From an uncultured Pelagibacteraceae bacterium (GTDB lineage Bacteria > Pseudomonadota > Alphaproteobacteria > Pelagibacterales > Pelagibacteraceae), in contig CACNFL010000010.1 of assembly GCA_902619745.1 (NCBI GenBank), positions 1-42,511 of the forward strand: DNA of 42,511 bases, written 5' to 3'. The position numbers and the translations under genes were made by a program. Shown piece by piece: positions 23,947 through 32,784 of the stretch. The notes under the pieces were generated by a model. That model worked only from the letters and a program-made list of their open reading frames with translations. It had not been told where the DNA came from and searched no databases. Position 1 is the first letter of the stretch; the number at the start of each line of letters is the position of its first letter.

Positions 23947-25626
23947 ATGGAAACTAGAAATATAATTGCTGCCATAAGTTTATCAGCTGCTGTAATTATA
24001 TTATACTCGCTATTTTTTGCACCACCTCCTGTAACAAAAGAAAATTTAACCGAAAAAACTAAGACTGCACAGAATTCAGATGCGCCTAGTCTTGATCAAA
24101 AAGAAAATGTAACCGAAATTTCGCGAGAAGAAGCATTACAACAAAGTGAAAGAATTCAATTTGAAAACCAAAGTATTGTTGGATCTATTTCATTAAAAGG
24201 AGCCGCAATAGACGATCTAACTTTCAAAAAATATAATGTTAGTTTAGAAAGTGATGAAAAAGTAAAATTTCTTGCACCACGAAGCTCTAAAGAAGGCTAT
24301 ATAATAGAAAGTGGTTTTATAACTACTGATAAAAATATCGATATTCCAAATGCAGATTCAATTTGGTCAGTTTCTGGAAATAATAAATTAACTGATCAAT
24401 CTCCTATAAAACTAAGTTGGACTAATGATCAAGGCATCACTTTTGAAAAAGAAATTGCATTAGACGATAAGTTTTTATTCACAATAAAACAAAGAGTTAT
24501 AAATTCTACTGATAAAAACTATGACTTCTATTCTTATGGACAAATTATAAGAAATCAAATTCCGGAGGGTTTAACCGATTTTTACATTCTTCATGAAGGC
24601 CCTATAGCTACATTAGATGAAGAATTAATTGAGGAAGATTATGACGATATTGAAGAGAAAAAATTTTCAAGAACTGCCCAAAAAGGATGGTTAGGTCTAG
24701 GAGATAAATATTACATATCAACTCTAATTCCACCAAGAGAAAAAGAATTTAAAACTACGATGGATTACAAAAATAAATATAGAATAAACTTTGTTACAAC
24801 AGAACCATTAGAGTTAACTGGAAACTCCTCTATAGAAGAAAACTTGCAAGTAATAGTGGCTGCAAAGAGAGTTGATGTAATTGATGGATACGCAGAATCA
24901 TTAAAAATTGATAAATTTGATCTTACGATTGATTGGGGTTTCTTATACTTTTTAACACGTCCTTTGTTCACTGCTTTAGAATATTTCTTTAAAATATTTG
25001 GTAATTATGGATTGGCAATTATTGCTGTTACTGTTTGTATTCGTGTAGCATTTTTTCCACTTGCAAATTTTTCATTCAGAAGCATGGCTAAAATGAAGGC
25101 TCTTCAGCCTGAGATGGCAAGACTTAAGGAAGTACACAAAGATGACAAGATGAAATTGCAACAAGCAATGATGGCTCTTTACAAGAAGGAAAAAGTAAAT
25201 CCCATGTCTGGATGTTTGCCAATTCTAATTCAAATACCTGTATTTTTTGCTTTGTATAAAGTTTTATTTGTAACGATAGAAATGCGCCATATGCCTTTTT
25301 ATGGTTGGATCCAAGATTTAAGTGCTAAGGATCCTACTTCTATATTTAATTTATTTGGATTGTTTCCTTATGACGTACCTTCTTTCCTTGTAATTGGAGC
25401 ATGGCCAGTTGCCATGGGAGTATCAATGTGGGTGCAACAAAAGTTAAATCCCGCTCCAACAGATCCAATGCAAGCAAAAATATTTATGTTCTTCCCATTA
25501 TTTTTAACAGTAATTCTTGCACCATTCCCAAGTGGACTAGTAATTTATTGGACAGTTAATAACATTTTAACAATGGCTCAGCAGGTTGTAATAATGAAAC
25601 GTACAACAGTTAAAACTGTAACCTAA
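23947..25626 (+). CDS. yidC: Membrane protein insertase YidC
   Basis: YidC inserts and folds inner-membrane proteins, alone or with SecYEG. The 559-residue protein has an N-terminal span (about 6-26), a large periplasmic beta-sandwich domain (about 50-330), and the conserved membrane core with five C-terminal spans. Conserved signatures include FGNYGLAIIAVTVCIRV with the groove arginine, the cytoplasmic hairpin MKALQPEMARLKE, and NPMSGCLPILIQIPVFFALY. Only 13 nt separate it from yidD. The next gene is argB; engB, often found between them, is absent. Confidence 0.95.
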   Translation: METRNIIAAISLSAAVIILYSLFFAPPPVTKENLTEKTKTAQNSDAPSLDQKENVTEISREEALQQSERIQFENQSIVGSISLKGAAIDDLTFKKYNVSLESDEKVKFLAPRSSKEGYIIESGFITTDKNIDIPNADSIWSVSGNNKLTDQSPIKLSWTNDQGITFEKEIALDDKFLFTIKQRVINSTDKNYDFYSYGQIIRNQIPEGLTDFYILHEGPIATLDEELIEEDYDDIEEKKFSRTAQKGWLGLGDKYYISTLIPPREKEFKTTMDYKNKYRINFVTTEPLELTGNSSIEENLQVIVAAKRVDVIDGYAESLKIDKFDLTIDWGFLYFLTRPLFTALEYFFKIFGNYGLAIIAVTVCIRVAFFPLANFSFRSMAKMKALQPEMARLKEVHKDDKMKLQQAMMALYKKEKVNPMSGCLPILIQIPVFFALYKVLFVTIEMRHMPFYGWIQDLSAKDPTSIFNLFGLFPYDVPSFLVIGAWPVAMGVSMWVQQKLNPAPTDPMQAKIFMFFPLFLTVILAPFPSGLVIYWTVNNILTMAQQVVIMKRTTVKTVT

Positions 25627-25640
25627 TTAAAAAATAATAA

Positions 25641-26489
25641 ATGGACCTTGAAAAGATATTACCTAAAGATGGGCCACCAATTAATGAAGTAAATAAATAT
25701 ATTGAAAAATATAAAAATGATTTAATAGTAATTAAATATGGTGGAAATGTTTTAATTGATAGAAACGTATTTAATAATTTTATAACTGATCTTAGTGTTT
25801 TAAATAAATTAGGCCTTGCAACTGTAGTAATTCATGGTGGTGGACCTAGAATTAAAAGAGAGCTAGAAAAATCAAATATTCAATCAAAATTCATAAGAGG
25901 ACTAAGAGTAACTGACAAAAATATAATTGATATTGTTGAGTCTGTTTTGATTGATTTTAATAATGACATTGTTAATTCTTTAAAAGACAAAGGCACAGAG
26001 GCAATCTCTATTCACACAAAAAATAATAATGTTATAAAAACTATACCAGAAGCAGAAGAGCTAGGATTTGTAGGAATACCAAATGAGATTAATAATGAAA
26101 AAATATTAAATATAATTAATCAAAATAAAATTCCTATAATTTCTCCATTAGGATTAGGTAAGGAGAACCAAACATTTAATATTAATGGAGATACAGCTGC
26201 GATGGCTATAGCAAAATCTTTAAAATCTAGAAGACTATTGTTAATGACGAATGTTGATGGTGTTTTAGATAAAAATAAGAAATTAATAGAGGAAATTTCT
26301 TCATCTGAGGTTATTAAAATGATTAAAGATGAAACTATTACAGAAGGTATGATACCTAAAATAAACGCTTGCTTAGACGCCGTAGATAATGGTGTAACAG
26401 CAGTTGGTATAATCAATGGAACAAAGCCACATTCGTGTTTATGGGAAATATTCTCTGACAAGGGCTCTGGGACCCTAATAAGACAATGA
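25641..26489 (+). CDS. argB: Acetylglutamate kinase
   Basis: ArgB phosphorylates N-acetylglutamate, the second step of arginine synthesis. The 282 residues show the amino-acid-kinase fold: VIKYGGN (first glycine loop), VIHGGGPRI, GLRVTD, the NINGDTAAMAIA nucleotide segment, and EGMIPKINAC. It begins 14 nt after yidC and overlaps the HAD gene by 4 nt (ATGA). Confidence 0.95.
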   Translation: MDLEKILPKDGPPINEVNKYIEKYKNDLIVIKYGGNVLIDRNVFNNFITDLSVLNKLGLATVVIHGGGPRIKRELEKSNIQSKFIRGLRVTDKNIIDIVESVLIDFNNDIVNSLKDKGTEAISIHTKNNNVIKTIPEAEELGFVGIPNEINNEKILNIINQNKIPIISPLGLGKENQTFNINGDTAAMAIAKSLKSRRLLLMTNVDGVLDKNKKLIEEISSSEVIKMIKDETITEGMIPKINACLDAVDNGVTAVGIINGTKPHSCLWEIFSDKGSGTLIRQ

Positions 26490-27157
26490 AAGAATTAAAG
26501 AATATCAAAAATATATTATTTGATTGTGATGGGGTACTCTATAGTGATCTTGAAGGAGTATTTGGTCAAGTAAGTAAAAAAATGACTCAATATATTTCAA
26601 ATAAATTAAATGTAGATTTAAGAGAGGCAAAAGAATTACAAACAAATTATTTTCATAAATATAACACTAGTCTTAATGGTTTAATGATACATCACGATAT
26701 ACCTCCAAGAGAATTTTTAGACTACGTGCATGATATTAATTTAGATTTTTTAGAAAAAGATACTGCTTTAAGGAATGAGCTTGAAAATATTAATCTAAAT
26801 AAATTTGTGTTTACAAATGGTAGTAAAGAACATGTTAAAAATATTACTACTCACTTAGGAATTGATGATCAATTTGACGGTGTATTTGACATTGTTGATG
26901 CTGAGTACAGTCCAAAACCTGAGGCAAAAGCATTTGATCTGATGGTCAAAAAATTTCAAATTGATCCAACTGAGACACTTTACATTGAAGATATCGCGAA
27001 AAACTTATCTATTGGAAAAGAAAGAGGAGCAAAAACAGTTTGGTTAATCAATGACGAATACTGGGGCAAAAAAGAGTCTGAACAAGAATACATTGATTAC
27101 AAAATAGAAAATCTTTCTTTATTTTTAAAAGAAATAAGGTTATTAAAAAACTCATAA
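26486..27157 (+). CDS. HAD-family hydrolase, pyrimidine 5'-nucleotidase-like
   Basis: This 223-residue phosphatase of the haloacid dehalogenase superfamily has motif [11 protein letters not shown] (nucleophile and acid Asp), motif II FTNGS, motif [13 protein letters not shown] and motif [11 protein letters not shown]. The helical cap after motif I fits the SDT1-like 5'-nucleotidase group, which dephosphorylates pyrimidine monophosphates. Motif I has Gly at the position usually occupied by Asn (FDLDNTLY). The same gene is commonly placed between argB and dapD in alphaproteobacteria. The actual substrate is unproven. Confidence 0.8.
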   Translation: MKELKNIKNILFDCDGVLYSDLEGVFGQVSKKMTQYISNKLNVDLREAKELQTNYFHKYNTSLNGLMIHHDIPPREFLDYVHDINLDFLEKDTALRNELENINLNKFVFTNGSKEHVKNITTHLGIDDQFDGVFDIVDAEYSPKPEAKAFDLMVKKFQIDPTETLYIEDIAKNLSIGKERGAKTVWLINDEYWGKKESEQEYIDYKIENLSLFLKEIRLLKNS

Positions 27158-27161
27158 AATT

Positions 27162-27989
27162 ATGAGTATAGAAAAAATTATAAATGAAGCTTGGGAAAAT
27201 AAAGACCAAGTAAGCCAAAATTCAGATAAATCTTTAAAGGATGCTGTTAATCAAATTATTGAAGATTTAGATAGCGGAAAAGCGAGAGTAGCTGAAAAGA
27301 TCAATGGTGAATGGGTTACTCATCAACATCTAAAAAAAGCTATCATGTTAAGTTTTAGAATGTATCCAATGGAAAATTTAAATGGTCCATACAGTAGTTG
27401 GTATGACAAATCTCACTTACTTAAAGGAAAAACAGCAGGATGGACAAAAGAAGATCATGAAAAAGCTGGTTTTAGAATGGTGCCTAATTCACCAGTAAGA
27501 AAAGGATCATTTGTTGGAAAAAATGCAGTTTTGATGCCGTGTTATGTAAATATCGGAGCATATATTGATGAAGGGACGATGATGGACACGTTTAGTCGTG
27601 CTGGAAGCTGTTGTCAGATTGGAAAAAATTGTCATATCTCAGCTGGCACTGGAGTTGGAGGTGTATTAGAACCTGCTCAAGCATTACCAACAATTATTGA
27701 AGATAATGTTTTCTTAGGAGCAATGTCTGAAGTAGTAGAAGGCGTAATAGTTGGGGAAGGCTCTGTTCTTAGTATGGGAATGTATATTGGACAATCAACA
27801 AAAATTGTTAATAGAAAAACTGGTGAAATAACTTATGGAAAAATTCCACCTTATTCAGTGGTAGTTCCAGGATCCTTACCAGATAAAAACAATCCACAAT
27901 CGCCATCTTTGTATTGTGCAGTAATAATTAAACAAGTTGATGAAAAAACAAGATCTAAAACATCAGTTAACGATCTTTTAAGAGATTAA
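27162..27989 (+). CDS. dapD: 2,3,4,5-tetrahydropyridine-2,6-dicarboxylate N-succinyltransferase
   Basis: DapD succinylates tetrahydrodipicolinate in the succinylase branch of lysine/diaminopimelate synthesis. The 275 residues include an N-terminal helical domain ([15 protein letters not shown]) and a left-handed beta-helix of hexapeptide repeats from about residue 110 to 225 ([22 protein letters not shown] region). The conserved [19 protein letters not shown] segment is intact. dapE starts 1 nt downstream. Confidence 0.95.
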   Translation: MSIEKIINEAWENKDQVSQNSDKSLKDAVNQIIEDLDSGKARVAEKINGEWVTHQHLKKAIMLSFRMYPMENLNGPYSSWYDKSHLLKGKTAGWTKEDHEKAGFRMVPNSPVRKGSFVGKNAVLMPCYVNIGAYIDEGTMMDTFSRAGSCCQIGKNCHISAGTGVGGVLEPAQALPTIIEDNVFLGAMSEVVEGVIVGEGSVLSMGMYIGQSTKIVNRKTGEITYGKIPPYSVVVPGSLPDKNNPQSPSLYCAVIIKQVDEKTRSKTSVNDLLRD

Positions 27990-27990
27990 A

Positions 27991-29148
27991 ATGCCAACAA
28001 TAAATGAATTACAATTAGCTAAAGAGCTAATTAGGTTTCCATCTGTTACAAAAACTGATGCCGGTGTTATTAAATTTTTAGAAAAAAAATTAAAAAAAAT
28101 CGGCTTTAAAACTAAAATTCTCGAGTTTAAAGATAAAAATAGTTATCCTGTAAAAAATCTTTACGCAAGACTTGGTACCGCAAGTCCAAATTTTTGTTAT
28201 GCAGGTCATTTAGATGTGGTACCACCCGGTAATTTGAATGATTGGACTGTTAATCCATTCAAACCTGCTGTTAAGAAAGGATACCTAATTGGCAGAGGTG
28301 CAAATGATATGAAAAGCTCAATAGCTGCATTTGTTACTGCGGTAATTAATTTTTCTAAAATAAATAAAAAATTTGATGGGTCTATTAGCCTTCTAATTAC
28401 TGGGGACGAAGAAGGAATTGCAATTAATGGAACAAAAAAAGTTGTTGAGTATTTGAGAAAAAGAAAAGAAAAAATAAATTTTTGCTTAGTAGGAGAACCT
28501 ACAAATCCAAATAAATTAGGAGAAATGATAAAAATTGGTCGTAGAGGTAGTATGACTGGAAAATTGTCTGTAATTGGTATTCAAGGTCATGTAGCTTACC
28601 CAAATAGAGCTAACAATCCATCAACAGCTTTAGTTCGAATACTAAAAAAGTTAAAAGAAATTAAATTTGATAAAGGTACAAAGGATTTTCAACCTACAAA
28701 TTTGGAAATAACAAAAATTAATATTGATAATTCAGCTGATAATGTAATTCCAGGATTAGCTAGTGCTTCTTTTAATATTAGATTTAACAACAAACATACA
28801 TCTTACAAATTAAAGAATAAAATAAACAAAATAATTAAACAAATTTGTAATAAAAATAAATCAAAATATAAAATTGAATATAGTGTTTCTGGTGAAGCTT
28901 TTTTAACTATACCTAACAAAACTACATTTATGATTCAAAATACAATTAAAAAAGTTACTAAAATTAAACCAAAATTATCAACAACTGGTGGCACATCAGA
29001 TGCTAGATTCATAAGAAAAATAGCTCCATGTTTAGAATTTGGATTAGTGGGAAAAACTATGCATAAGGTAGGAGAATGTGTGTCCTTATCTGATTTAAAA
29101 AGATTAACTTTAATTTATACTAAAATCTTAGATAATTACTTTAAGTGA
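27991..29148 (+). CDS. dapE: Succinyl-diaminopimelate desuccinylase
   Basis: DapE is a dinuclear zinc hydrolase that removes succinate from succinyl-diaminopimelate. The 385-residue M20-family protein shows the metal-ligand motifs AGHLDVVP, GRGANDMKSS, GDEEG (catalytic Glu) and GGTSDARFI, with a dimerisation domain between. It is paired with dapD for the same pathway. Its TGA stop overlaps the GTG start of the deacetylase gene. Confidence 0.95.
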   Translation: MPTINELQLAKELIRFPSVTKTDAGVIKFLEKKLKKIGFKTKILEFKDKNSYPVKNLYARLGTASPNFCYAGHLDVVPPGNLNDWTVNPFKPAVKKGYLIGRGANDMKSSIAAFVTAVINFSKINKKFDGSISLLITGDEEGIAINGTKKVVEYLRKRKEKINFCLVGEPTNPNKLGEMIKIGRRGSMTGKLSVIGIQGHVAYPNRANNPSTALVRILKKLKEIKFDKGTKDFQPTNLEITKINIDNSADNVIPGLASASFNIRFNNKHTSYKLKNKINKIIKQICNKNKSKYKIEYSVSGEAFLTIPNKTTFMIQNTIKKVTKIKPKLSTTGGTSDARFIRKIAPCLEFGLVGKTMHKVGECVSLSDLKRLTLIYTKILDNYFK

Positions 29149-30074
29149 AAACTGGCTTAATTACATCAAATACATCTCAAAATCATGATACAGGTCCTGG
29201 GCATCCAGAACAAATAGCAAGGGTATCAGTAATAGTAGAAAATTTTAAAAAACTTAATTATAAAAATCTTATATGGAAGAAACCATCTAAAGTTTCAGAT
29301 GATATTCTATTAACCACACATGAAAATAATTATTTAAATTTAGTAAAAAGTTCTTTCCCAAAAAAAGGTTTTTCTTCACTTGATGGTGATACAATCATTT
29401 CACCTGGAAGCAAAGATGCAACTTTCGATGCAGTTGGATCAATAATTGCTGCAATTGATGGAGTAGAAAAAAAAGAATTCAGAAATGCATTTTGTGGTGT
29501 TCGACCTCCTGGACATCATAGTTCACAAAATAAAGCAGCTGGTTTTTGCATTTTAAATTCAGTGAGTATTGGTGCAAATTATTTGTTGAAAAAATATAAA
29601 TATAAAAAAGTTGCAATAATAGATTTTGATGTACATCACGGTAATGGAACACAGGATATTTTTTATGAAAATGAAAATGTTCTTTTTATATCAACTCACC
29701 AATATCCCTACTACCCAGGAACTGGTTCTGAACAAGAAAGAGGTAAATTTAACAATATCTTTAATATACCTTTGCCAGCTGGCATAAGTTCAGAAGAATA
29801 TTTAAACGTATTTGACCGTGTATTGAAAAAATTAGAGGAGTTTAATCCAGAATTTATATTAATCAGTGCTGGTTTTGACGCCCATGAAGATGACCCTCTC
29901 GCTCAATTTAATTTAAAAACAGAGGATTATTTTACTATTACTAAAAGAGTATTAGAGACTTCTAAAAAGTTTTGTAATGGAAAAGTTGTTTCAATTTTAG
30001 AGGGCGGTTATGACCTAAACGCACTTCGAGACAGCACTAAAAGACATGTTGATGCTCTTTTAGAATTTAATTGA
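29145..30074 (+). CDS. Histone-deacetylase-superfamily deacetylase
   Basis: This 309-residue zinc-dependent deacetylase belongs to the arginase/HDAC fold. The active site is complete: GPGHPE at the N-terminus, RPPGHHS (His124-His125 pair), DFDVHHGNGTQ (ligands Asp162 and His164), SAGFDAHEDDPL (ligand Asp245) and EGGYDL with the transition-state Tyr. Bacterial members deacetylate acetylated lysines, polyamines or small acetyl compounds; the substrate here is unknown. The GTG start overlaps the dapE stop, placing it in the dap gene run, followed by a SET-domain gene. Confidence 0.88.
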   Translation: MKTGLITSNTSQNHDTGPGHPEQIARVSVIVENFKKLNYKNLIWKKPSKVSDDILLTTHENNYLNLVKSSFPKKGFSSLDGDTIISPGSKDATFDAVGSIIAAIDGVEKKEFRNAFCGVRPPGHHSSQNKAAGFCILNSVSIGANYLLKKYKYKKVAIIDFDVHHGNGTQDIFYENENVLFISTHQYPYYPGTGSEQERGKFNNIFNIPLPAGISSEEYLNVFDRVLKKLEEFNPEFILISAGFDAHEDDPLAQFNLKTEDYFTITKRVLETSKKFCNGKVVSILEGGYDLNALRDSTKRHVDALLEFN

Positions 30075-30106
30075 TAAATCTTAATAAAACTCTAAATAAA
30101 ATCTTC

Positions 30107-30598
30107 ATGAAATTATATAAAATAAAAAAGTCTGGAATTGATAATAAAGGTAGAGGACTTTATGCAACTCGTGACATTAAAGAGGGAACCAAAATAATTG
30201 ACTATGTCGGAAAACTTATAACAAAAAAACAAACACAAGATTCTGATAAATACGATAATAGTAAACCAATATATTTATTCACAATAAATAAAAGATACGA
30301 TCTAGATGGAGATTTTCCATGGAATACCGCGGGTCTAATAAACCATTCTTGTGATAATAATTGTGATTACGATGGAAAGGGATTGAAAATTTGGGTCAAA
30401 GCAATCAAAGATATTAAAAAAGGTGAGGAGTTTACCTGTGATTATGGATTTGGTTATGATGAAAACTACAAACAATTTCCTTGTAAATGTAGATCAAAAA
30501 ACTGTTGCGGCTATATTGTAAGAGCTGAGTCTAGATGGCGAATAAATAAAAAGTTTGCTATGAGCAATAAAAATAAATTAATAAAGAACTCTAAATAA
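30107..30598 (+). CDS. SET-domain protein lysine methyltransferase
   Basis: A 163-residue SET domain, predicted to methylate protein lysines with S-adenosylmethionine. It shows the N-terminal GRGLYATRDIKEG (SAM-binding start), the pseudoknot motifs GLINHSC (Asn79-His80) and EEFTCDYGFGYDE (catalytic Tyr113), and a post-SET zinc cluster CKCRSKNC. I chose ATG 30107; a TTG at 30071 overlapping the upstream stop would add 12 residues. The gene is last in the dapD-dapE-HDAC-SET run and overlaps the convergent truA by 21 nt. The target protein is unknown. Confidence 0.85.
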   Translation: MKLYKIKKSGIDNKGRGLYATRDIKEGTKIIDYVGKLITKKQTQDSDKYDNSKPIYLFTINKRYDLDGDFPWNTAGLINHSCDNNCDYDGKGLKIWVKAIKDIKKGEEFTCDYGFGYDENYKQFPCKCRSKNCCGYIVRAESRWRINKKFAMSNKNKLIKNSK

Positions 30599-31318
30599 AA
30601 ATAAACCACTTGGTGGTGCTGGAGGAGCACACAGTGTTCTTTTTTTTGACTTAAATCTCTTTTCAAAAGTTTTCAAATCCCATTTAGTTTCTCCCAAGTA
30701 TTTTAAACAACCAACCATAGATCTAACCTGGTGTTGTAAAAATGATTGAGAACTAAACTGAAATTCAATTTTATTTTTTGATGATTTAATTTTAATTGAT
30801 TTAATAGTTTTTATTGGACTTTTAGCGTGACAGCTTGAAGATCTAAAAATTGAATAATCATTAGTTCCTAATAACTTTTTTGCACCCTTTTTCATTAATT
30901 CTAAGTTTAAAGGCCTACGAACATGCCATGCTCTATTTTTTTCAATTATTGGTTGGCTTATTTGATTAAAAATAAAATATTTATAAATTCTTTGTTTTGC
31001 TGAAAATCTAGCGTGAAACTTATTATTTCTTTTTTTAATATTTTTAATTGCAATGTCCTTTAAATTTAAAAAATGATTAATGGATTTTAGAAATTTAATT
31101 TTATCCGTTATTTTATTTTTGCAATCAAAGTGTGCAGATTGCTCAAATGCATGAACCCCTGCATCAGTTCTTCCTTGACCATGTAAAATAATTTTTTCTT
31201 TTAATAATTTTGATAATTTTTCTTGAATTAATCCTTGAATTGTTGGGCCCTTTTTTTGAATTTGCCATCCTCTAAAATTTGTCCCTACATACTCAATAAG
31301 TATTTGGTATCTATTCAT
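30578..31318 (-). CDS. truA: tRNA pseudouridine synthase A
   Basis: TruA makes pseudouridine at positions 38-40 of tRNA anticodon stems. The 246 residues carry the catalytic loop GQGRTDAGVHA (Asp nucleophile), YVGTNFRGWQIQ at the N-terminus, the central ARFSAKQRIYKYFI segment and FLQHQVRSMVG. It is last in the def-fmt-truA run; its start shares a base with the fmt stop and its 3' end overlaps the SET gene on the other strand. Confidence 0.95.
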   Translation of the reverse strand: MNRYQILIEYVGTNFRGWQIQKKGPTIQGLIQEKLSKLLKEKIILHGQGRTDAGVHAFEQSAHFDCKNKITDKIKFLKSINHFLNLKDIAIKNIKKRNNKFHARFSAKQRIYKYFIFNQISQPIIEKNRAWHVRRPLNLELMKKGAKKLLGTNDYSIFRSSSCHAKSPIKTIKSIKIKSSKNKIEFQFSSQSFLQHQVRSMVGCLKYLGETKWDLKTFEKRFKSKKRTLCAPPAPPSGLFLFRVLY

Positions 31319-32241
31319 TATAAAAATGAACCCTTTTTAATTTGTGTTCCTAAAACAAATTCTCCAATACTTTGAGGCTTTTTTCCTTGTCTTTGTATTT
31401 CTTTAATTTTTATTGATTTTTTATCTCCACATGAAATTTCTAAATGGTCAGATAAAACCTCACCTGGTTTTCCTTGTGCTTGTCCAATTTCTGCTTTTAA
31501 TATTTTATATCTCTCACCGTTAAACATGAAATAAGCACCTGGAACTGGATAAAGTCCATTTATTTTACCAATTATAATTTTAGCGTCTTCTTTCCAATTA
31601 ATCTGCCCCTCTAATTTTTGAATTTTTGATGCGTATGTAGCTGATGAGTGATCTTGTTCTATAAAGTTTGCTTTATCCTCATATATATCATCTATATTAT
31701 CTAAAATTTTCTCTGCAGCCAAACTTGATAGCTTTTCATTAATATCTTCAGCATTTAAATTGTTTTCTATATTAATTTTATAAACATTGCATACCGGTCC
31801 TGTATCTAGTTCCTCCCCTATTTTCATAATACTAATTCCTGTCTCTTTATCTAAATTCATAATTGATCTTTGAATAGGAGCGGCACCTCTCCATTTTGGA
31901 AGAATAGATGCATGTATATTAATAAATCCTTTTTTAGTTAAATTTAAATATGACTTTGGTATAATTTGACCATAAGCAACAACTATTGCCAAATCTGCTT
32001 CTAAAGATTTAAAATATTCTAATTCATCTAAATTTTCTTTTAATGAATTTGGTGTTCTAAATTCTATATTTAAAGTCTCTGAAATTAATTGAATTGGTGA
32101 CTTGTTAATTTTTTGACCTCTTTTAGATTTTTGAGGTGGTTGTGTATAAACACAAGAAATAGGATATCCATTTTGATAAAGTGATTTTAAAATTGGAACA
32201 GCGAACATGGGAGTACCCATAAAAACTATTTTTTTTAGCAT
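31318..32241 (-). CDS. fmt: Methionyl-tRNA formyltransferase
   Basis: Fmt formylates initiator Met-tRNA using 10-formyl-THF. The 307-residue protein shows VFMGTPMFAVPIL, the catalytic region INIHASILPKWRGAAPIQ and MKIGEELDTGPV, then a C-terminal OB-like domain. It lies 3 nt downstream of def, the deformylase that later removes the same group. Confidence 0.95.
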   Translation of the reverse strand: MLKKIVFMGTPMFAVPILKSLYQNGYPISCVYTQPPQKSKRGQKINKSPIQLISETLNIEFRTPNSLKENLDELEYFKSLEADLAIVVAYGQIIPKSYLNLTKKGFINIHASILPKWRGAAPIQRSIMNLDKETGISIMKIGEELDTGPVCNVYKINIENNLNAEDINEKLSSLAAEKILDNIDDIYEDKANFIEQDHSSATYASKIQKLEGQINWKEDAKIIIGKINGLYPVPGAYFMFNGERYKILKAEIGQAQGKPGEVLSDHLEISCGDKKSIKIKEIQRQGKKPQSIGEFVLGTQIKKGSFL

Positions 32242-32244
32242 TGA

Positions 32245-32763
32245 TTAAGCTTCTACAGAGGTAGATTTTAATTTTGATAATTTTTTAATTATCATTGATC
32301 TTTTTAATTTTGAAAGATAATCAATAAATAGGATTCCCTCTAAATGGTCCATCTCGTGCTGAATACATGTTGCCAGAAGACCATCGGCCTTTAGCAATTT
32401 CTTTTCTCCATCATAATCAAGATATTCTACTTCACACTTACTAGGTCTATCAATTTCTGCAAACTGATTTGGCACAGAAAGACATCCTTCCTCATAAGTT
32501 GCTTTTTCTGGATCTTTATTTTTAATAACTGGATTTACGAAATATCTTGGCTCTTTTTTATTCTCATCTTTGCTTATATCCATAACAATAATTCTTTTTG
32601 GTACACCAACTTGTATCGCCGCGAGACCAATTCCATTTGCGTCATACATTGTCTCAAGCATATCATCCATTAATTTTTGCTCTTCTTTACCAACACCATT
32701 AACGGGTTTAGAAATTTGTCTAAGTAATTTATTAGGTTCTGTTATTATAGTTCTGATAGCCAT
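32245..32763 (-). CDS. def: Peptide deformylase
   Basis: Def removes the N-formyl group from nascent proteins. All three motifs are intact in the 172 residues: GIGLAAIQVG, EGCLSVP (metal-ligand Cys) and QHEMDHLEG (metal-ligand histidines and catalytic Glu). It precedes fmt by 3 nt and follows the large exported-protein gene by 21 nt. Confidence 0.95.
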   Translation of the reverse strand: MAIRTIITEPNKLLRQISKPVNGVGKEEQKLMDDMLETMYDANGIGLAAIQVGVPKRIIVMDISKDENKKEPRYFVNPVIKNKDPEKATYEEGCLSVPNQFAEIDRPSKCEVEYLDYDGEKKLLKADGLLATCIQHEMDHLEGILFIDYLSKLKRSMIIKKLSKLKSTSVEA

Positions 32764-32784
32764 AACTTGATTTTATTATAATTT

